The notes beneath the pieces were generated by a model, which made no database searches, had not been told where the DNA came from, and was given only the letters and a program-made list of their open reading frames with translations. The position numbers and the translations under genes were made by a program. A stretch of DNA of 64,000 nucleotides from Alphaproteobacteria bacterium (lineage in GTDB: Bacteria > Pseudomonadota > Alphaproteobacteria > UBA828): the NCBI GenBank assembly GCA_022823305.1, contig JAJDXK010000101.1:124001-188000 (forward strand), given 5' to 3'. Below, in pieces: positions 16,810 through 28,947 of the stretch (its first letter is position 1; every line of letters starts with the position of its first letter).

Positions 16810-17473
16810 CGTAGAGCGTCTCGATCTGGGAGAAGGCGGGATCGATGGCCCTGAACTTCTTGCGGATGCGCTTCACATGGCTGTCGATGGTGCGATCCTC
16901 GACATAGATCTGGTCGCCGTAGGCCGCGTCCATCAGCTGGTTCCGGCTCTTGACGTGCCCGGGGCGCTGGGCCAGCGCCTTGAGCAGCAGGAACTCGGTC
17001 ACGGTCAGCGAGAGCGCCTCGCCGCGCCAGGTGCAGAGGTGGCGGTCCTCGTCGAGCACGAGCGCGCCGCGCACCATCAGCGCGCGCGCCTCTTCGCCCG
17101 CCCGGCCCGGCTCGGCACGGCGCAGCAGCGCCCGGATGCGCCCGACCAGAAGCCGGATGGAGAAGGGCTTGGTGATGTAGTCGTCCGCGCCCTGGCTGAG
17201 GCCGTGGAGCTGATCGTCCTCGGCGTCCTTGGAGGTCAGGAACACCACCGGGATGGAGGAGTGGCTGCGCAGCCGGGAGAGCAGCTCCAGGCCGTCCATG
17301 CGCGGCATCTTGATGTCCAGCACGGCGAGGTCGACGGGGCGGCTCAGCAGGTCCTGGAGCGCCTTCACCGGGTCGCTGTGCGGCCGCACGACGAAGCCCT
17401 CCGCCTCGAGCGCCATGGTGACCGAGGTCAGGAGGTGCTGGTCGTCGTCGACGAGCGCAATGGTCGGAGGCAC
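16781..17473 (-). CDS. chvI: DNA-binding response regulator ChvI
   Basis: This 230-residue OmpR/PhoB-type regulator has an N-terminal receiver with D10/D11, phosphoacceptor D53 ([11 protein letters not shown]), T80 and K102, then a winged-helix domain with [20 protein letters not shown] and [16 protein letters not shown] ending in GVGYRY. The recognition helix region matches ChvI. GTG 17473 is chosen since PTIALVDDD begins right after it; upstream sequence is not receiver-like. In rhizobia ChvI controls exopolysaccharide, envelope and acid-response genes and lies next to pckA; here a MATE gene and an ABC operon separate them. Confidence 0.93.
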   Translation of the reverse strand: MPPTIALVDDDQHLLTSVTMALEAEGFVVRPHSDPVKALQDLLSRPVDLAVLDIKMPRMDGLELLSRLRSHSSIPVVFLTSKDAEDDQLHGLSQGADDYITKPFSIRLLVGRIRALLRRAEPGRAGEEARALMVRGALVLDEDRHLCTWRGEALSLTVTEFLLLKALAQRPGHVKSRNQLMDAAYGDQIYVEDRTIDSHVKRIRKKFRAIDPAFSQIETLYGVGYRYTAP

Positions 17474-17498
17474 TGCCGGATTCCCTCTCCCGCAAGTC

Positions 17499-17516
17499 GT
17501 CGGACTATAGGCCGAC
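17499..17516 (-). promoter_or_regulatory. Possible chvI promoter -10 element within a short inverted repeat
   Basis: On the minus strand TATAGT (17504-17509) lies about 30 bases before the chvI start and is bracketed by the inverted repeat GTCGG/CCGAC (17499-17503 and 17512-17516). No clear -35 hexamer is seen. The repeat could be an operator, but this is weak evidence. Confidence 0.35.
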
Positions 17517-17552
17517 TGTGGCCATTTTTGGGCGCGAAAGCTGCGGGCCGAG

Positions 17553-18935
17553 TCAGTAGCGGGCGACGATCGGGCGCCGCGAGACGGCGACGAAGCGGCC
17601 GGACAGCAGCACACTGGCCGAAAGCGCGCCGGCCATGATGCCCCACATCAGGCCGTCCACGCCGATGCCGACGACGAAGGCCAGCACGTAGCCGATCGGC
17701 ACCGTGACACCCCACCACGAGATGAGCTGGAGGCCCGGCGGCACCCAGACATCGGCGACGCCGCGCAGCGCCCCCATCAGCACCGCCTGCATCCCGTCGA
17801 ACACCAGGATGATGCCGCATATGCCGATCAGCGACGCAGCCAATGGCAGCACGGCGGGGTCGTCGCTGTAGAGGCTCGCGAGCGGCGTGCCGAGGCCGAG
17901 GAAGGGTCCGGCGAAGCAGGCCATCATGCAGGCGATGAGCAGCACGCCGGCCCAGCCCGCGCGCCTCACGTCGGTCGCGTTGCGCCGGCCGACCGCGTTG
18001 CCGACCCGCACCACGCTCGCCCCCGCGGTCCCGATCGCGACCATGAAGACGAGGCCGATCAGGTTGTAGCCGATCTGGTAGGCGGCGAGCGAGGTCGTGC
18101 CGAGATGCCCGGCGAACATCACGAGGGCGGCGAAGGCGCTCGTCTCCAGGCCCCGCGCCGCGCCCAGCGGGTAGCCGATGCGCCTCAGCCGCTTCGAGAC
18201 CTCCCAGAAATTGGAGACCGGCCGGTTCATGCCGAGGGCACGGGCGTCGGGCAGGCGGATCACCACGATGAGGAGCGCGGCAAACATGGCCCAGCGCACC
18301 AGCGAGGTCGCGATGGCCGCACCCGTCGCGCCCAGCTCGGGCCCCCCGAAGTGACCGAAGATGAAGATCCAGTTGAGCAGCACGTTGAGGAGCACGGCGC
18401 CGCCCATTACCAGCATGCCGGGGATCGGCCGGCTCAGGCCCTCCAGGAAGTGGGTGCAGATAACCCACATCATCAATGGCGGCGCGCCCCAGGCGATCAT
18501 GTCGAGCACGTGGCCGGCACCCTTCACGATTTCCGGCTCCTGCCCCGTCGCCACCAGGATCCAGCGGCCGAGCAGGCACACCAGGCCCATCACCACGCCG
18601 AGCACGGCCCCGTGGACGAAGCTCACGCGCCAGTAGGCGCCGCAGGCGGCGTGGTCCCGCGCGCCGTGCGCCTGGGCGACGAGGATCACCGTGCCCTGCA
18701 GCAGGCCGACGCCGATCAGGATCATGACGACCTGGGCCGCGTTCGCCGCCGCGTAGAAGGCGAGGTCCAGGGTCCCGTAGTGGCCGAGCATCGCCGAATC
18801 GACCGCGACCATGACCAGCAGGCCGGCGCGCGCCAGGATCACCGGGCCGGCCAGCCGCGCAGTGCGTGTCAGGTGGCGACCGAAGGGCATGGCTGCGCTC
18901 TGCGGCCGCTCGGGCGCAATCGCTCCTTCGGTCAT
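17553..18935 (-). CDS. MATE family efflux transporter
   Basis: The 460-residue protein has 12 hydrophobic segments and two repeats typical of MATE carriers (NorM/DinF type): [23 protein letters not shown] at the start and [34 protein letters not shown] in the second half. These use Na+ or H+ gradients to expel cationic drugs or metabolites. ATG 18935 is preferred over the GTG 12 bases upstream. It is encoded just upstream of chvI on the same strand but separated by 79 bases, so it may be independent. Confidence 0.9.
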   Translation of the reverse strand: MTEGAIAPERPQSAAMPFGRHLTRTARLAGPVILARAGLLVMVAVDSAMLGHYGTLDLAFYAAANAAQVVMILIGVGLLQGTVILVAQAHGARDHAACGAYWRVSFVHGAVLGVVMGLVCLLGRWILVATGQEPEIVKGAGHVLDMIAWGAPPLMMWVICTHFLEGLSRPIPGMLVMGGAVLLNVLLNWIFIFGHFGGPELGATGAAIATSLVRWAMFAALLIVVIRLPDARALGMNRPVSNFWEVSKRLRRIGYPLGAARGLETSAFAALVMFAGHLGTTSLAAYQIGYNLIGLVFMVAIGTAGASVVRVGNAVGRRNATDVRRAGWAGVLLIACMMACFAGPFLGLGTPLASLYSDDPAVLPLAASLIGICGIILVFDGMQAVLMGALRGVADVWVPPGLQLISWWGVTVPIGYVLAFVVGIGVDGLMWGIMAGALSASVLLSGRFVAVSRRPIVARY

Positions 18936-19415
18936 GGCGCGGGACACTAACGCAAATGCCCGTGTCAGGGGACAGCGTTGCGTGCGGCCCGGCCCACGCC
19001 CTGCTCACCCTGTGGAGCATCCGGCAGCGGACGATGGCCGCCGCCGGCCGCTCGAAATCGACGGCCAGGTCGGTCATCGGCAGCAACTGCACCTTGGTTG
19101 TACGATGCAACCAAAAGGCCCGGATGCGTCAAAGGGCCGCAGGCTGCGGCGAAGAGCGTGGCGACGCGCCCGCCGGCAGAGGGCGTCAGGCGTCCGGCGC
19201 GGGGCCCGCTTGACTCCCCCGGAAGGGCGGGTCAAGTGTTGCCGGCGAGGGGACCGGCGCGGTCTGGCGGGCCGCGCGCGAGGGGAGGGGCCGTGATCGA
19301 CGGGTATCGGACATTGCCGGACGCGGCATGGCGCGCGCGCCTGCGTTCCCTCCCGGTGAACGGCATCGACGCCGGGCCGACCGTCGCAGCGCACAAGCGA
19401 CGCGGGACCTGACGC
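18936..19415. other. Long intergenic region before the carbohydrate ABC operon
   Basis: About 480 bases separate the divergent MATE and ABC genes. The main signal is a 7+7+7 inverted repeat at 19094-19114. A possible short reading frame (GTG 19293 to stop 19412, 39 residues) has AGGGGAGGGG just ahead of it but resembles no family known to me and has arginine-rich composition expected of chance frames in this G+C. The region probably carries the operon promoter and its control sites. Confidence 0.45.
19094..19114. repeat. Perfect inverted repeat TTGGTTG-N7-CAACCAA, possible operator
   Basis: TTGGTTG at 19094-19100 and CAACCAA at 19108-19114 are exact reverse complements separated by TACGATG. 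The A/T content stands out from the surrounding G+C. It lies about 300 bases before the first ABC permease gene and 160 bases before the MATE start, so it could be the binding site of a GntR or LacI-type regulator acting on either. No T-run follows, so it is not a terminator. Confidence 0.45.
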
Positions 19416-20459
19416 GTGGCAACGGGCACGGGCGAGGGCGCGCCCGGCGGCGGGCGGCCGGTGCGCGGCGCCTACGCCGTGTCGGCGGCGACCATCCGCG
19501 AGTGGCGGGACGACGAGCTCCCCGACTGGTTCAAGAAGAAGCGCGGTAGCGCGCGCTCGCTCATCGTCAACCGCTGGGTGCCGCGCGTCATGGTCGGCGT
19601 GCCCATCGCGGTGCTCCTCTTCATCGTCGCCTACCCGACCGTGCAGATGGCGTACTACGCCTTCCACGACATCAACATGGTGAGCCTCTTCAAGGGCGAC
19701 TACGGCCTGATCGGCTTCACCAACTTCGAGCGGGTGCTCACCTCCGACCGCTTCCACGGCTCGGTCCTGCATCTGGCTCAGTACCTCTTCTTCGGCGCCG
19801 TGCTGCAGGTGGTGATCGGGACCGCGCTCGCGCTGATCCTGCATCACTGCGTGCGCAACAACGCCGCCCGCCTCGTGATTCTGGTCATCCTGGTGATGCC
19901 CATGATGCTGCCGCCCTCGATCGTGGGCGTGCTGTGGCGCTTCCTCTTCAACCCGTCCAACGGGGCGATCAACCAGGCGCTGCTCGACATCGGCCTGATC
20001 AAGGCGCACATCGAGTGGTTCGAGATCGGCACCTCGCTCTGGACCATCACCATCGCCGACATCTGGGAGTGGACCTCGCTGCCCTTCCTGATCGTGTTCA
20101 GCGGGCGGCTCGGCCTGCCGCCCTCCATCTACGAGGCGGCGCGGGTGGACGGGGCCTCGCCCTTCCTCACGCTGCGCCGCATCACCCTGCCGATGCTGAA
20201 GGAGGTGATCGCCATCGCCTTCATCATCCGCTTCATGGATGCCTACAAGTTCGTCGACAAGGTGTACGTCATGACCTCGGGCGGGCCGGCGCAGTCCTCG
20301 GAGCTGCCCGCCTACATCGCCTACCAGCGGGGCGTGCGCGAGTTCGAGATCGGCGAGGCCGCGGCCTACGCCTGGATCATCTTCCTCTTCGCCATCGTCC
20401 TCATCACGCTCTTCCTGCGCTACCTCAAGCGCGTGCTGCGCGCGCAGGCGATCGCGTGA
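19416..20459 (+). CDS. Carbohydrate ABC transporter permease, MalF-type
   Basis: This 347-residue inner-membrane protein has an N-terminal cytoplasmic extension of about 55 residues, then six or more helices beginning RVMVGVPIAVLLFIVAYP. The EAA loop that docks the ATPase reads EAARVDGASPFLTLRRITLP. It starts a five-gene run (two permeases, two ATPases, binding protein) with very short spacing. The family takes up sugars, polyols or glycerol-type compounds. The GTG start lacks a strong ribosome binding site, so the N-terminus may be shorter. Confidence 0.9.
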   Translation: MATGTGEGAPGGGRPVRGAYAVSAATIREWRDDELPDWFKKKRGSARSLIVNRWVPRVMVGVPIAVLLFIVAYPTVQMAYYAFHDINMVSLFKGDYGLIGFTNFERVLTSDRFHGSVLHLAQYLFFGAVLQVVIGTALALILHHCVRNNAARLVILVILVMPMMLPPSIVGVLWRFLFNPSNGAINQALLDIGLIKAHIEWFEIGTSLWTITIADIWEWTSLPFLIVFSGRLGLPPSIYEAARVDGASPFLTLRRITLPMLKEVIAIAFIIRFMDAYKFVDKVYVMTSGGPAQSSELPAYIAYQRGVREFEIGEAAAYAWIIFLFAIVLITLFLRYLKRVLRAQAIA

Positions 20460-20469
20460 GCCGCCCGGC

Positions 20470-21309
20470 ATGAGCGAAAAGAACTATCGCCTGGTGAGGC
20501 TGCTGCTGCTGATCTTCCTCGGCGTGTGGCTGGTGCTGATCATGTTCCCCTTCTACTTCCAGATCATCACCTCGCTGAAGGACGTGGCGGAGGTGAACCG
20601 GATCGAGCCCACCTTCTGGCCCGAGGTCTTCGTGCTCGAGAACTATTCCGCGATCTGGAACGAGCCGGGCAACTTCAAGTCGCTGATCGACAGCTTCATC
20701 ATCGCCACCGCCAACACGATTCTTTCGCTCTTCTTCGGCACGCTCGCGGGCTACGCGCTGGCGCGCTTTCCGCGCCAGTCGGGCGGCGAGAACGTGGCGA
20801 TGTGGATCTTGTCGAACCGCATGTTCCCGCCGGTGGCGGTGCTGCTGCCGATGTTCTTCCTCTTCGAGGAGCTGTTCGGCACCACCGACACGCACATGGC
20901 GCTCATCATCCTCTATCTGGTCTTCAACATGCCGCTCGCGGTGTGGCTGATGATGGTCTTCTTCCGCGACGTGCCGCGCGAGCTGGAGGAGGCGGCCTAC
21001 GTGGACGGCCACAAGCCCTTCAAGGTCTTCTTCACCATCACGCTGCCGCTGGTGGGGCCGGGCATGATCGCGGTCGCCATGCTGTGCTGGATCTTCGCCT
21101 GGAACGAGTATCTTTTCGCCAACATGTTCATCGGCACCGACGTGAAGACCTTCCCGGTGGTGATCCCAAGCTTCACCAGCGGCAGCCAGACGCTGTGGAA
21201 CCTGGTGATGGCCTTCAGCCTGGTCGCCATGATCCCGCCGGTGGTGCTGTTCGTCATCCTGCGCCGCTACATGGTACGCGGGCTTTCGCTCGGCGTGGTG
21301 AAGGGCTGA
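20470..21309 (+). CDS. Carbohydrate ABC transporter permease, MalG-type
   Basis: The 279-residue protein has the MalG-like six-helix arrangement: a first helix RLLLLIFLGVWLVLIMFPFYF, a loop with TSLKDVAEVNRIEPTFWP, and the EAA loop EEAAYVDGHKPFKVFFTITL. It starts 10 bases after the first permease and ends one base before the ATPase gene, so the genes are surely one operon. It forms the heterodimeric membrane pore with the upstream product. Confidence 0.92.
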   Translation: MSEKNYRLVRLLLLIFLGVWLVLIMFPFYFQIITSLKDVAEVNRIEPTFWPEVFVLENYSAIWNEPGNFKSLIDSFIIATANTILSLFFGTLAGYALARFPRQSGGENVAMWILSNRMFPPVAVLLPMFFLFEELFGTTDTHMALIILYLVFNMPLAVWLMMVFFRDVPRELEEAAYVDGHKPFKVFFTITLPLVGPGMIAVAMLCWIFAWNEYLFANMFIGTDVKTFPVVIPSFTSGSQTLWNLVMAFSLVAMIPPVVLFVILRRYMVRGLSLGVVKG

Positions 21310-21310
21310 G

Positions 21311-22420
<1,110 letters not shown>

Positions 22421-22425
22421 GGGCG

Positions 22426-23526
22426 ATGGCGGAAGTCAGGCTTGCCCGGGTCAACAAGGTCTACGAGGGCCGCGGCCAGCAGGTCCATGCGGTGCGCGAT
22501 CTCGATCTCGTGGTCGAGAACGGCGAGTTCGTCTCCATCGTGGGGCCCTCGGGCTGCGGCAAGTCGACGACGCTGCGCATGATCGTGGGCCTGGAGCAGG
22601 CCACCTCGGGCGAGATCCTGTTCGACGGCGCCATGGTCAACGAGCTCGACCCGCAGGCGCGCAACGTCGCCATGGCGTTCGAGAACTACGCGCTCTACCC
22701 CAACTTCAGCGCCGAGGAGAACATCGGCTTCCCGCTGGAGGCGCGTGGGATTCCCAAGCAGGAGCGCCGCCGCCGCGTGCGTGCGCTGGCGGAGCTGCTG
22801 CAGATCGAGAACATCCTGCACCAGCATCCCAACACGCTCTCCGGCGGCCAGAAGCAGCGGGTCTCGCTGGCCCGGGCGCTGATCCGCGAGCCCGCCGCCT
22901 TCATCCTCGACGAGGTGCTGGGCCACGTCGACGGGCACCTGCGCTTCCAGATGCTCTTCGACCTCAAGCGCCTGCACCAGTCGCTGGACAGCACGATGAT
23001 CTTCGTCACCCACGACCAGATGGAGGCGATCGCGCTCTCCGACCGGATCGCCGTGCTGCACCAGGGCCGGCTGGTGCAGTGCGGCACCCGCGACGAGCTC
23101 TACGACACCCCTGCGACCCGCTTCGTCGCCGACTTCGTCGGCGAGCCGCCGACCAACTTCTTCGAGGTCCGATTCGCGGAGGAGGGGGGCCAGGGGGTGC
23201 TGCACGCCGACGATCTCACCCTGCAGCCGACGCCGGAAATGGCGGCTCTGATGCGCTCCCGCGGCGACGGGCGCTATGTCGTTGGCATCCGCCCGCAAAA
23301 CCTGTTATGCACGCCGAGAGCGGGCACGATCAGTTTCGACGCCACGATCGACATCCATGAATATCTCGGGGAGCGTTCGATCCTCACCCTGCGCAGGGGC
23401 CGGCACAGCATTCAGGCCCTGGCGTCGGCCGAGGGCGCATGGGCGCCGGGCGACGAGATCACGCTCAACTACCGGCCCCGGGACATCATGGTGTTCGATG
23501 CGGAGACGGAGGCCCTCGTCGCCTGA
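22426..23526 (+). CDS. Carbohydrate ABC transporter ATP-binding protein with altered Q-loop and D-loop
   Basis: The 366-residue protein has a normal Walker A (GPSGCGKST, 40-48) and signature LSGGQ (138-142), but the Q-loop is Glu86 (AFENYALYP) and the Walker B/D-loop reads DEVLGHVDG (162-170) where DEPLSNLDA is standard. H196 is intact. A C-terminal TOBE-like domain follows. ATG 22426 is preferred; a GTG at 22417 overlapping the previous stop is an alternative. With the first ATPase it would form a heterodimer under one permease pair, as in glycerol-type (GlpST) transporters, although that assignment is only by analogy. Confidence 0.9.
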   Translation: MAEVRLARVNKVYEGRGQQVHAVRDLDLVVENGEFVSIVGPSGCGKSTTLRMIVGLEQATSGEILFDGAMVNELDPQARNVAMAFENYALYPNFSAEENIGFPLEARGIPKQERRRRVRALAELLQIENILHQHPNTLSGGQKQRVSLARALIREPAAFILDEVLGHVDGHLRFQMLFDLKRLHQSLDSTMIFVTHDQMEAIALSDRIAVLHQGRLVQCGTRDELYDTPATRFVADFVGEPPTNFFEVRFAEEGGQGVLHADDLTLQPTPEMAALMRSRGDGRYVVGIRPQNLLCTPRAGTISFDATIDIHEYLGERSILTLRRGRHSIQALASAEGAWAPGDEITLNYRPRDIMVFDAETEALVA

Positions 23527-23609
23527 CCGCAGCCATGCGGCGCGGGGAGATATCGACGCTGTAACGGGACTGTAACGACGCTGACCTCACAGGACGAAGG
23601 AGACACGCA

Positions 23610-25157
23610 ATGGGCATGTTCAGCCACATCACGCGGCGCAAGTTCCTCAAGGGCGCGGCTGCCGGCGCGGCGGCTCTCGGCGCCTCGGGCGTCGCGGCAC
23701 CGCGCCTCGGCCGGGCGGCGCAGGCGGTGCCGCCGGGCAAGAAGCTCTTCAACGACGTCGAGCTGACCTACTTCCAGGATTCCAACTGGCTGCACGCCCC
23801 GCTCTGGCTCTCCGACCACCTGATGGCGGAGGCCGGCGTCGGCATCAAGAGCCGCGAGCAGTACGACGGCGGCGACGCGGTCGCCAAGATCCTGCCGCAG
23901 CTCCTCTCGCGCAACCCGCGCTTCGACTGGTTCCAGTTCCCGAGCCTGTTCTTCGGCGCCTTCGCCGAGACCGGACAGCTCGAGCCGCTCGACAAGTACC
24001 TCGAGAAGTACGAGGGCACGTCCGAGTACCTGGACTGGGTCATGCCTGCCTACCGCGAGTTCTATACCAAGTGGGCCGGCCAGACCTACGGCATCATGCT
24101 CGACGGCGACATCCACATCCTCCACTACCGCAAGTCCTTCTTCGAGCGGCCCGAGCTGCAGAAGAAGTTCTCCAAGCGCTTCCAGCGCGAGCTTGCGGTG
24201 CCGAAGACCTGGTTCGAGTTCCTCGACGCGACCCAGTTCTTCACCGAGGAGCTCTCGGAGTCCGAGGGCGTCTACGGCTCGTCGATGGTGATCAATCCGC
24301 CCAACTTCGGCTGGGGCTTCTGGATGGACGTGGCCGCCGGCAACGGCGTCAACTACTTCGACGAGAACATGAACCCGACGATCAACACGCCCCAGGCGGT
24401 CGAGGCGCTCGACCTGTTCAAGGAGATCGTCCAGTTCGGCCCGCCCGGCAAGGAGTCGCTCGGTCTCTCCACCAGCATCCAGCGCTGGCAGTCGGGCGGC
24501 GACGTGATGTCGGTCTGGTGGATCGACCTCGCCGAGTTCACCGTCCAGCAGCAGGGCATGGAGCGTGCCGAGGACCAGCGCGGCGACATCGTTCCCGGCT
24601 GGCCGCAGGAGGACGGCTCGATCAACCACCGCGCGATCTCGCTCTGGTGCCGCACCGGCGCCATCCCGAAGAACGCGCCGGAGGACGTGAAGGAGGCCGC
24701 GTTCTACTTCCTCTACCGCATGTCGCACCCGGACTACTCGGACGACATCGTGGCGGACGAGTATTGCGGCTCCGATCCCTTCGGCGTCAGCCACTACACC
24801 GACGCTGCGGCGCAGAAGTATCTGGAGCCCAATCCGCAGCGCGGGGTCTCCGACCAGTGGCAGACGAACGCCGGCATCTTCGTGAACTTCGACACCGCGC
24901 GGAACCACCTCGACGCGGGCCTCAAGAACGTCGAGGTCGGCTATCCCCAGTTCTTCTGGGAGGGGGCGTCGGAGTACGGCGACGCGCTCGGCCGCAACAT
25001 CCAGAAGGCGATCGCCGACGAGCTCACCAGCCAGCAGGCGCTCGACGAGGCGGCCGAGGAATGGGTCCAGATCGTGCAGAAGCTCGGCATCGACAGCCAG
25101 AAGGCCCAGTACGCCAACTTCGTAGAGGGCGCCCGCAGCCTCGGCTACAAGATCTGA
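23610..25157 (+). CDS. Carbohydrate ABC transporter substrate-binding protein, Tat-exported
   Basis: This 515-residue periplasmic binding protein starts with a twin-arginine signal (TRRKFLKG, RR at 9-10) and an alanine-rich core ending near residue 36. The mature protein resembles large family 1 binding proteins, with ELTYFQDSNW, DGDIHILHYRKSFFERPELQ and NPPNFGWGFWMDVAAGNGV. Tat export suggests folding in the cytoplasm before export. It ends the operon, 83 bases after the second ATPase, with AGGACGAAGGAGA upstream. Ligand is unknown. Confidence 0.9.
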   Translation: MGMFSHITRRKFLKGAAAGAAALGASGVAAPRLGRAAQAVPPGKKLFNDVELTYFQDSNWLHAPLWLSDHLMAEAGVGIKSREQYDGGDAVAKILPQLLSRNPRFDWFQFPSLFFGAFAETGQLEPLDKYLEKYEGTSEYLDWVMPAYREFYTKWAGQTYGIMLDGDIHILHYRKSFFERPELQKKFSKRFQRELAVPKTWFEFLDATQFFTEELSESEGVYGSSMVINPPNFGWGFWMDVAAGNGVNYFDENMNPTINTPQAVEALDLFKEIVQFGPPGKESLGLSTSIQRWQSGGDVMSVWWIDLAEFTVQQQGMERAEDQRGDIVPGWPQEDGSINHRAISLWCRTGAIPKNAPEDVKEAAFYFLYRMSHPDYSDDIVADEYCGSDPFGVSHYTDAAAQKYLEPNPQRGVSDQWQTNAGIFVNFDTARNHLDAGLKNVEVGYPQFFWEGASEYGDALGRNIQKAIADELTSQQALDEAAEEWVQIVQKLGIDSQKAQYANFVEGARSLGYKI

Positions 25158-25164
25158 CCGAGCA

Positions 25165-25206
25165 CCCGGCGGCGGCCGCGGCGCCATGCTGCGGCCGCCA
25201 GCCGGG
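25165..25206 (+). terminator. GC-rich hairpin after the binding-protein gene, no T-run
   Basis: CCCGGCGGCGGCCGC (25165-25179) can pair with GCGGCCGCCAGCCGGG (25191-25206) across an 11-base loop, with one bulged A. It lies right after the binding-protein stop. It lacks a U tract, so it may act as an mRNA-stabilising 3' structure or as a weak terminator between the ABC operon and pckA. Confidence 0.45.
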
Positions 25207-25242
25207 CGGTTGCTAGGACGGCGGAAGAACAATGATGGGGTG

Positions 25243-25260
25243 AGGGGAGCCGGTTCCCCT
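25243..25260 (+). promoter_or_regulatory. Hairpin in the pckA leader
   Basis: AGGGGA (25243-25248) and TCCCCT (25255-25260) form a 6-bp stem with a 6-base loop, 14 bases before the pckA ATG. The purine-rich left arm could compete with ribosome binding; the arrangement may be accidental. Confidence 0.25.
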
Positions 25261-25274
25261 TCCGAGAGCAGTCG

Positions 25275-26876
<1,602 letters not shown>

Positions 26877-26908
26877 CGCGTTCCGGGACGCGCCGGGGCT
26901 TGCTTCCC

Positions 26909-26937
26909 TTCACCTGACGCACCACCTCAGCTATAGG
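26909..26937 (+). promoter_or_regulatory. Possible promoter of the pepA-holC operon
   Basis: TTCACC (26909-26914) and TATAGG (26932-26937) are separated by 17 bases, each matching four of six sigma-70 consensus positions. The pepA start is about 55 bases downstream. Confidence 0.4.
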
Positions 26938-26990
26938 GTGCGCTCGCAGGCTGCGCGCCCGGGCGGCGCATCATCAGGATGGACCTCCCC

Positions 26991-28487
26991 ATGAAGATCG
27001 AATTCTCCGAGATCGCGACGCCGTCCGAGGGCGTCATCGCCGTCGGCGTCACGGAGGAGCGCACGCTTGGCGCCACCGGGCGTGCGCTCGACGAGCAGAC
27101 CGGCGGTGCGCTCACCCGGGCGCTGTCGGCCGGCCGCTTCAAGGGCAAGCAGGGGAGCACCAGCATCGTCGTCGCGCCGCACGGGCTCGAGCTCGATGCC
27201 GTCCTGCTGGTCGGGCTGGGCCAGCCGGGGAAGCTCGACGGGCGCCAGCTCAGGGCCGTCGGCGGGGTCGCAGTCGGCCGCATGAACGCTGCGGGCGCGA
27301 AGGCCGGCGCCATCGCGGTGGATGCGGTGGAGGGCTGCGCCGTGGCGCCGGCAGAGATGGCGGCGGAGATCGCCCTCGGCGCGCGTCTCGGCAGCTACAG
27401 CTTCGACAAGTATCACACCAAGAAGAAGGACGAGGACAGGAAGAGCCTCGGCGGGCTCACCGTGATGCTGGACGAGCCGGCGGCGGCCGAGCAGGCGTTC
27501 GCGGCGAACGCGAGCCTCGCAGAGGGCGTGTTCGCCACGCGCAACCTGGTCTCCGAGCCGAGCAACGTCATGTACCCCAGGACCATCGCCGAGGATGTCG
27601 AGGCGCTCGCCGCCGACGGCGTCGAGGTCGAGCTGCTCGACCGCGGGAGGATGGCCGCCCTCGGCATGGGCTCGCTGCTCGGCGTCGCGCAAGGCAGCGA
27701 GAACGAGCCCTATCTCGGCATCATGCGCTGGAACGGCGGGCCCGAGGGTCAGCAGCCCGTCGCCTTCATCGGCAAGGGCGTGACCTTCGACACCGGCGGC
27801 ATCTCCATCAAGCCGAGCCAGGGCATGGAGGAGATGAAGTACGACATGGCCGGCGCCGGCGCCGTGATCGGGCTGATGAAGTGCCTGGCCGGCCGCGAGG
27901 CGCGGGTCAACGCCGTGGGCGTCGTCGCGCTGGTCGAGAACATGCCGGACGGCAAGGCGCAGCGCCCGGGCGATGTCGTGACCTCCATGTCGGGCCAGAC
28001 CATCGAGGTCATCAACACCGACGCCGAGGGCCGCCTCGTGCTCGCCGATGCCCTCTGGTACACCCAGGCGACCTTCAAGCCCCGCTTCATGATCGACCTC
28101 GCCACGCTCACCGGCGCCATCATCGTCAGCCTCGGCACCTATCAGGCGGGCCTCTTCAGCAACGACGACGAGCTTTCCGAGAGGCTGATCGCCGCGGGCA
28201 GGGAGAGCGGCGAGGAGGTCTGGCGCCTGCCCCTCGGCGAGCGCTACGACAAGGACATCGATTCCGCCATCGCCGACATGAAGAACGTCGGCAAGGGGCG
28301 GGAGGCCGGCAGCGTGGCCGGTGCGGTATTCCTCCAGCGCTTCGTCAACGGCGTGCCCTGGGCCCATCTCGACATCGCCGGCATGGCCTGGATGAAGCGC
28401 GACGACGACCCGACCGTGCCCAAGGGCGCGTCCGGCTTCGGCGTGCGCCTGCTCGACCGGCTGGTGCGCGCCCACTACGAGGCATGA
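26991..28487 (+). CDS. pepA: Leucyl aminopeptidase (cytosol aminopeptidase M17)
   Basis: The 498-residue protein has the M17 two-metal active site: K262 and D267 in GKGVTFDTGG, K274 and D285 in ISIKPSQGMEEMKYD, and NTDAEGRLVLADAL (342-355) with D344 and E346 and the bicarbonate-binding Arg348. It removes N-terminal residues from peptides and in some bacteria also binds DNA. ATG 26991 gives the usual MKI start; the ATG at 26979 is an alternative. HolC follows 10 bases after the stop, a common proteobacterial arrangement. Confidence 0.96.
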   Translation: MKIEFSEIATPSEGVIAVGVTEERTLGATGRALDEQTGGALTRALSAGRFKGKQGSTSIVVAPHGLELDAVLLVGLGQPGKLDGRQLRAVGGVAVGRMNAAGAKAGAIAVDAVEGCAVAPAEMAAEIALGARLGSYSFDKYHTKKKDEDRKSLGGLTVMLDEPAAAEQAFAANASLAEGVFATRNLVSEPSNVMYPRTIAEDVEALAADGVEVELLDRGRMAALGMGSLLGVAQGSENEPYLGIMRWNGGPEGQQPVAFIGKGVTFDTGGISIKPSQGMEEMKYDMAGAGAVIGLMKCLAGREARVNAVGVVALVENMPDGKAQRPGDVVTSMSGQTIEVINTDAEGRLVLADALWYTQATFKPRFMIDLATLTGAIIVSLGTYQAGLFSNDDELSERLIAAGRESGEEVWRLPLGERYDKDIDSAIADMKNVGKGREAGSVAGAVFLQRFVNGVPWAHLDIAGMAWMKRDDDPTVPKGASGFGVRLLDRLVRAHYEA

Positions 28488-28497
28488 CGCCCCCGCG

Positions 28498-28947
28498 ATG
28501 GTGGAATTCGCCTTCTACCAGCTGCGCCGCACCCCGCTTGAGAAAGCGCTACCCAAGCTGCTGGAGAAGGTGCTGGAGAGCGGCCGCCGCGCCGTGGTGC
28601 TCGCGGCCTCGGAGGAGCGGGCGGAGGCGCTGAACGCGGCGCTCTGGACCTACGAGCAGGGCTCCTTCCTGCCCCACGGCACGGCGGGGGACGGCCGGCC
28701 CGAGCGCCAGCCGATCTTTCTCGCGAGCGACGACAGCAACCCCAACGACGCCCAGGTGGCGGTCATGGTCGACGGCGTGGCGCCGGCCGACCCCGGCCGC
28801 TTCGAGCGCTGCCTCGACATGTTCGACGGCACCGACCCGGCGGCGCTGGATGCGGCGCGCGCGCGCTGGCGGGCGCACAAGGAACGGGGCGACACGATCA
28901 CCTACTGGGAGCAGACCGAGGCCGGAAAGTGGGAGCAGCGGGCGTGA
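28498..28947 (+). CDS. holC: DNA polymerase III chi subunit
   Basis: The 149-residue protein begins with VEFAFYQLRRTPLEKALP, followed by RRAVVLAASEERAEALNAALW, the standard chi-subunit pattern; QPIFLASDDSNPNDAQVAVM is also diagnostic. HolC bridges the clamp loader psi subunit and single-strand binding protein. It is directly after pepA and overlaps the next gene start by 4 bases. Confidence 0.94.
   Translation: MVEFAFYQLRRTPLEKALPKLLEKVLESGRRAVVLAASEERAEALNAALWTYEQGSFLPHGTAGDGRPERQPIFLASDDSNPNDAQVAVMVDGVAPADPGRFERCLDMFDGTDPAALDAARARWRAHKERGDTITYWEQTEAGKWEQRA

Noticed and set aside
19293-19412. A 39-codon reading frame with a good Shine-Dalgarno before the ABC operon
   Set aside because: No family resemblance and arginine-rich composition; kept only as a remark in the gap entry.
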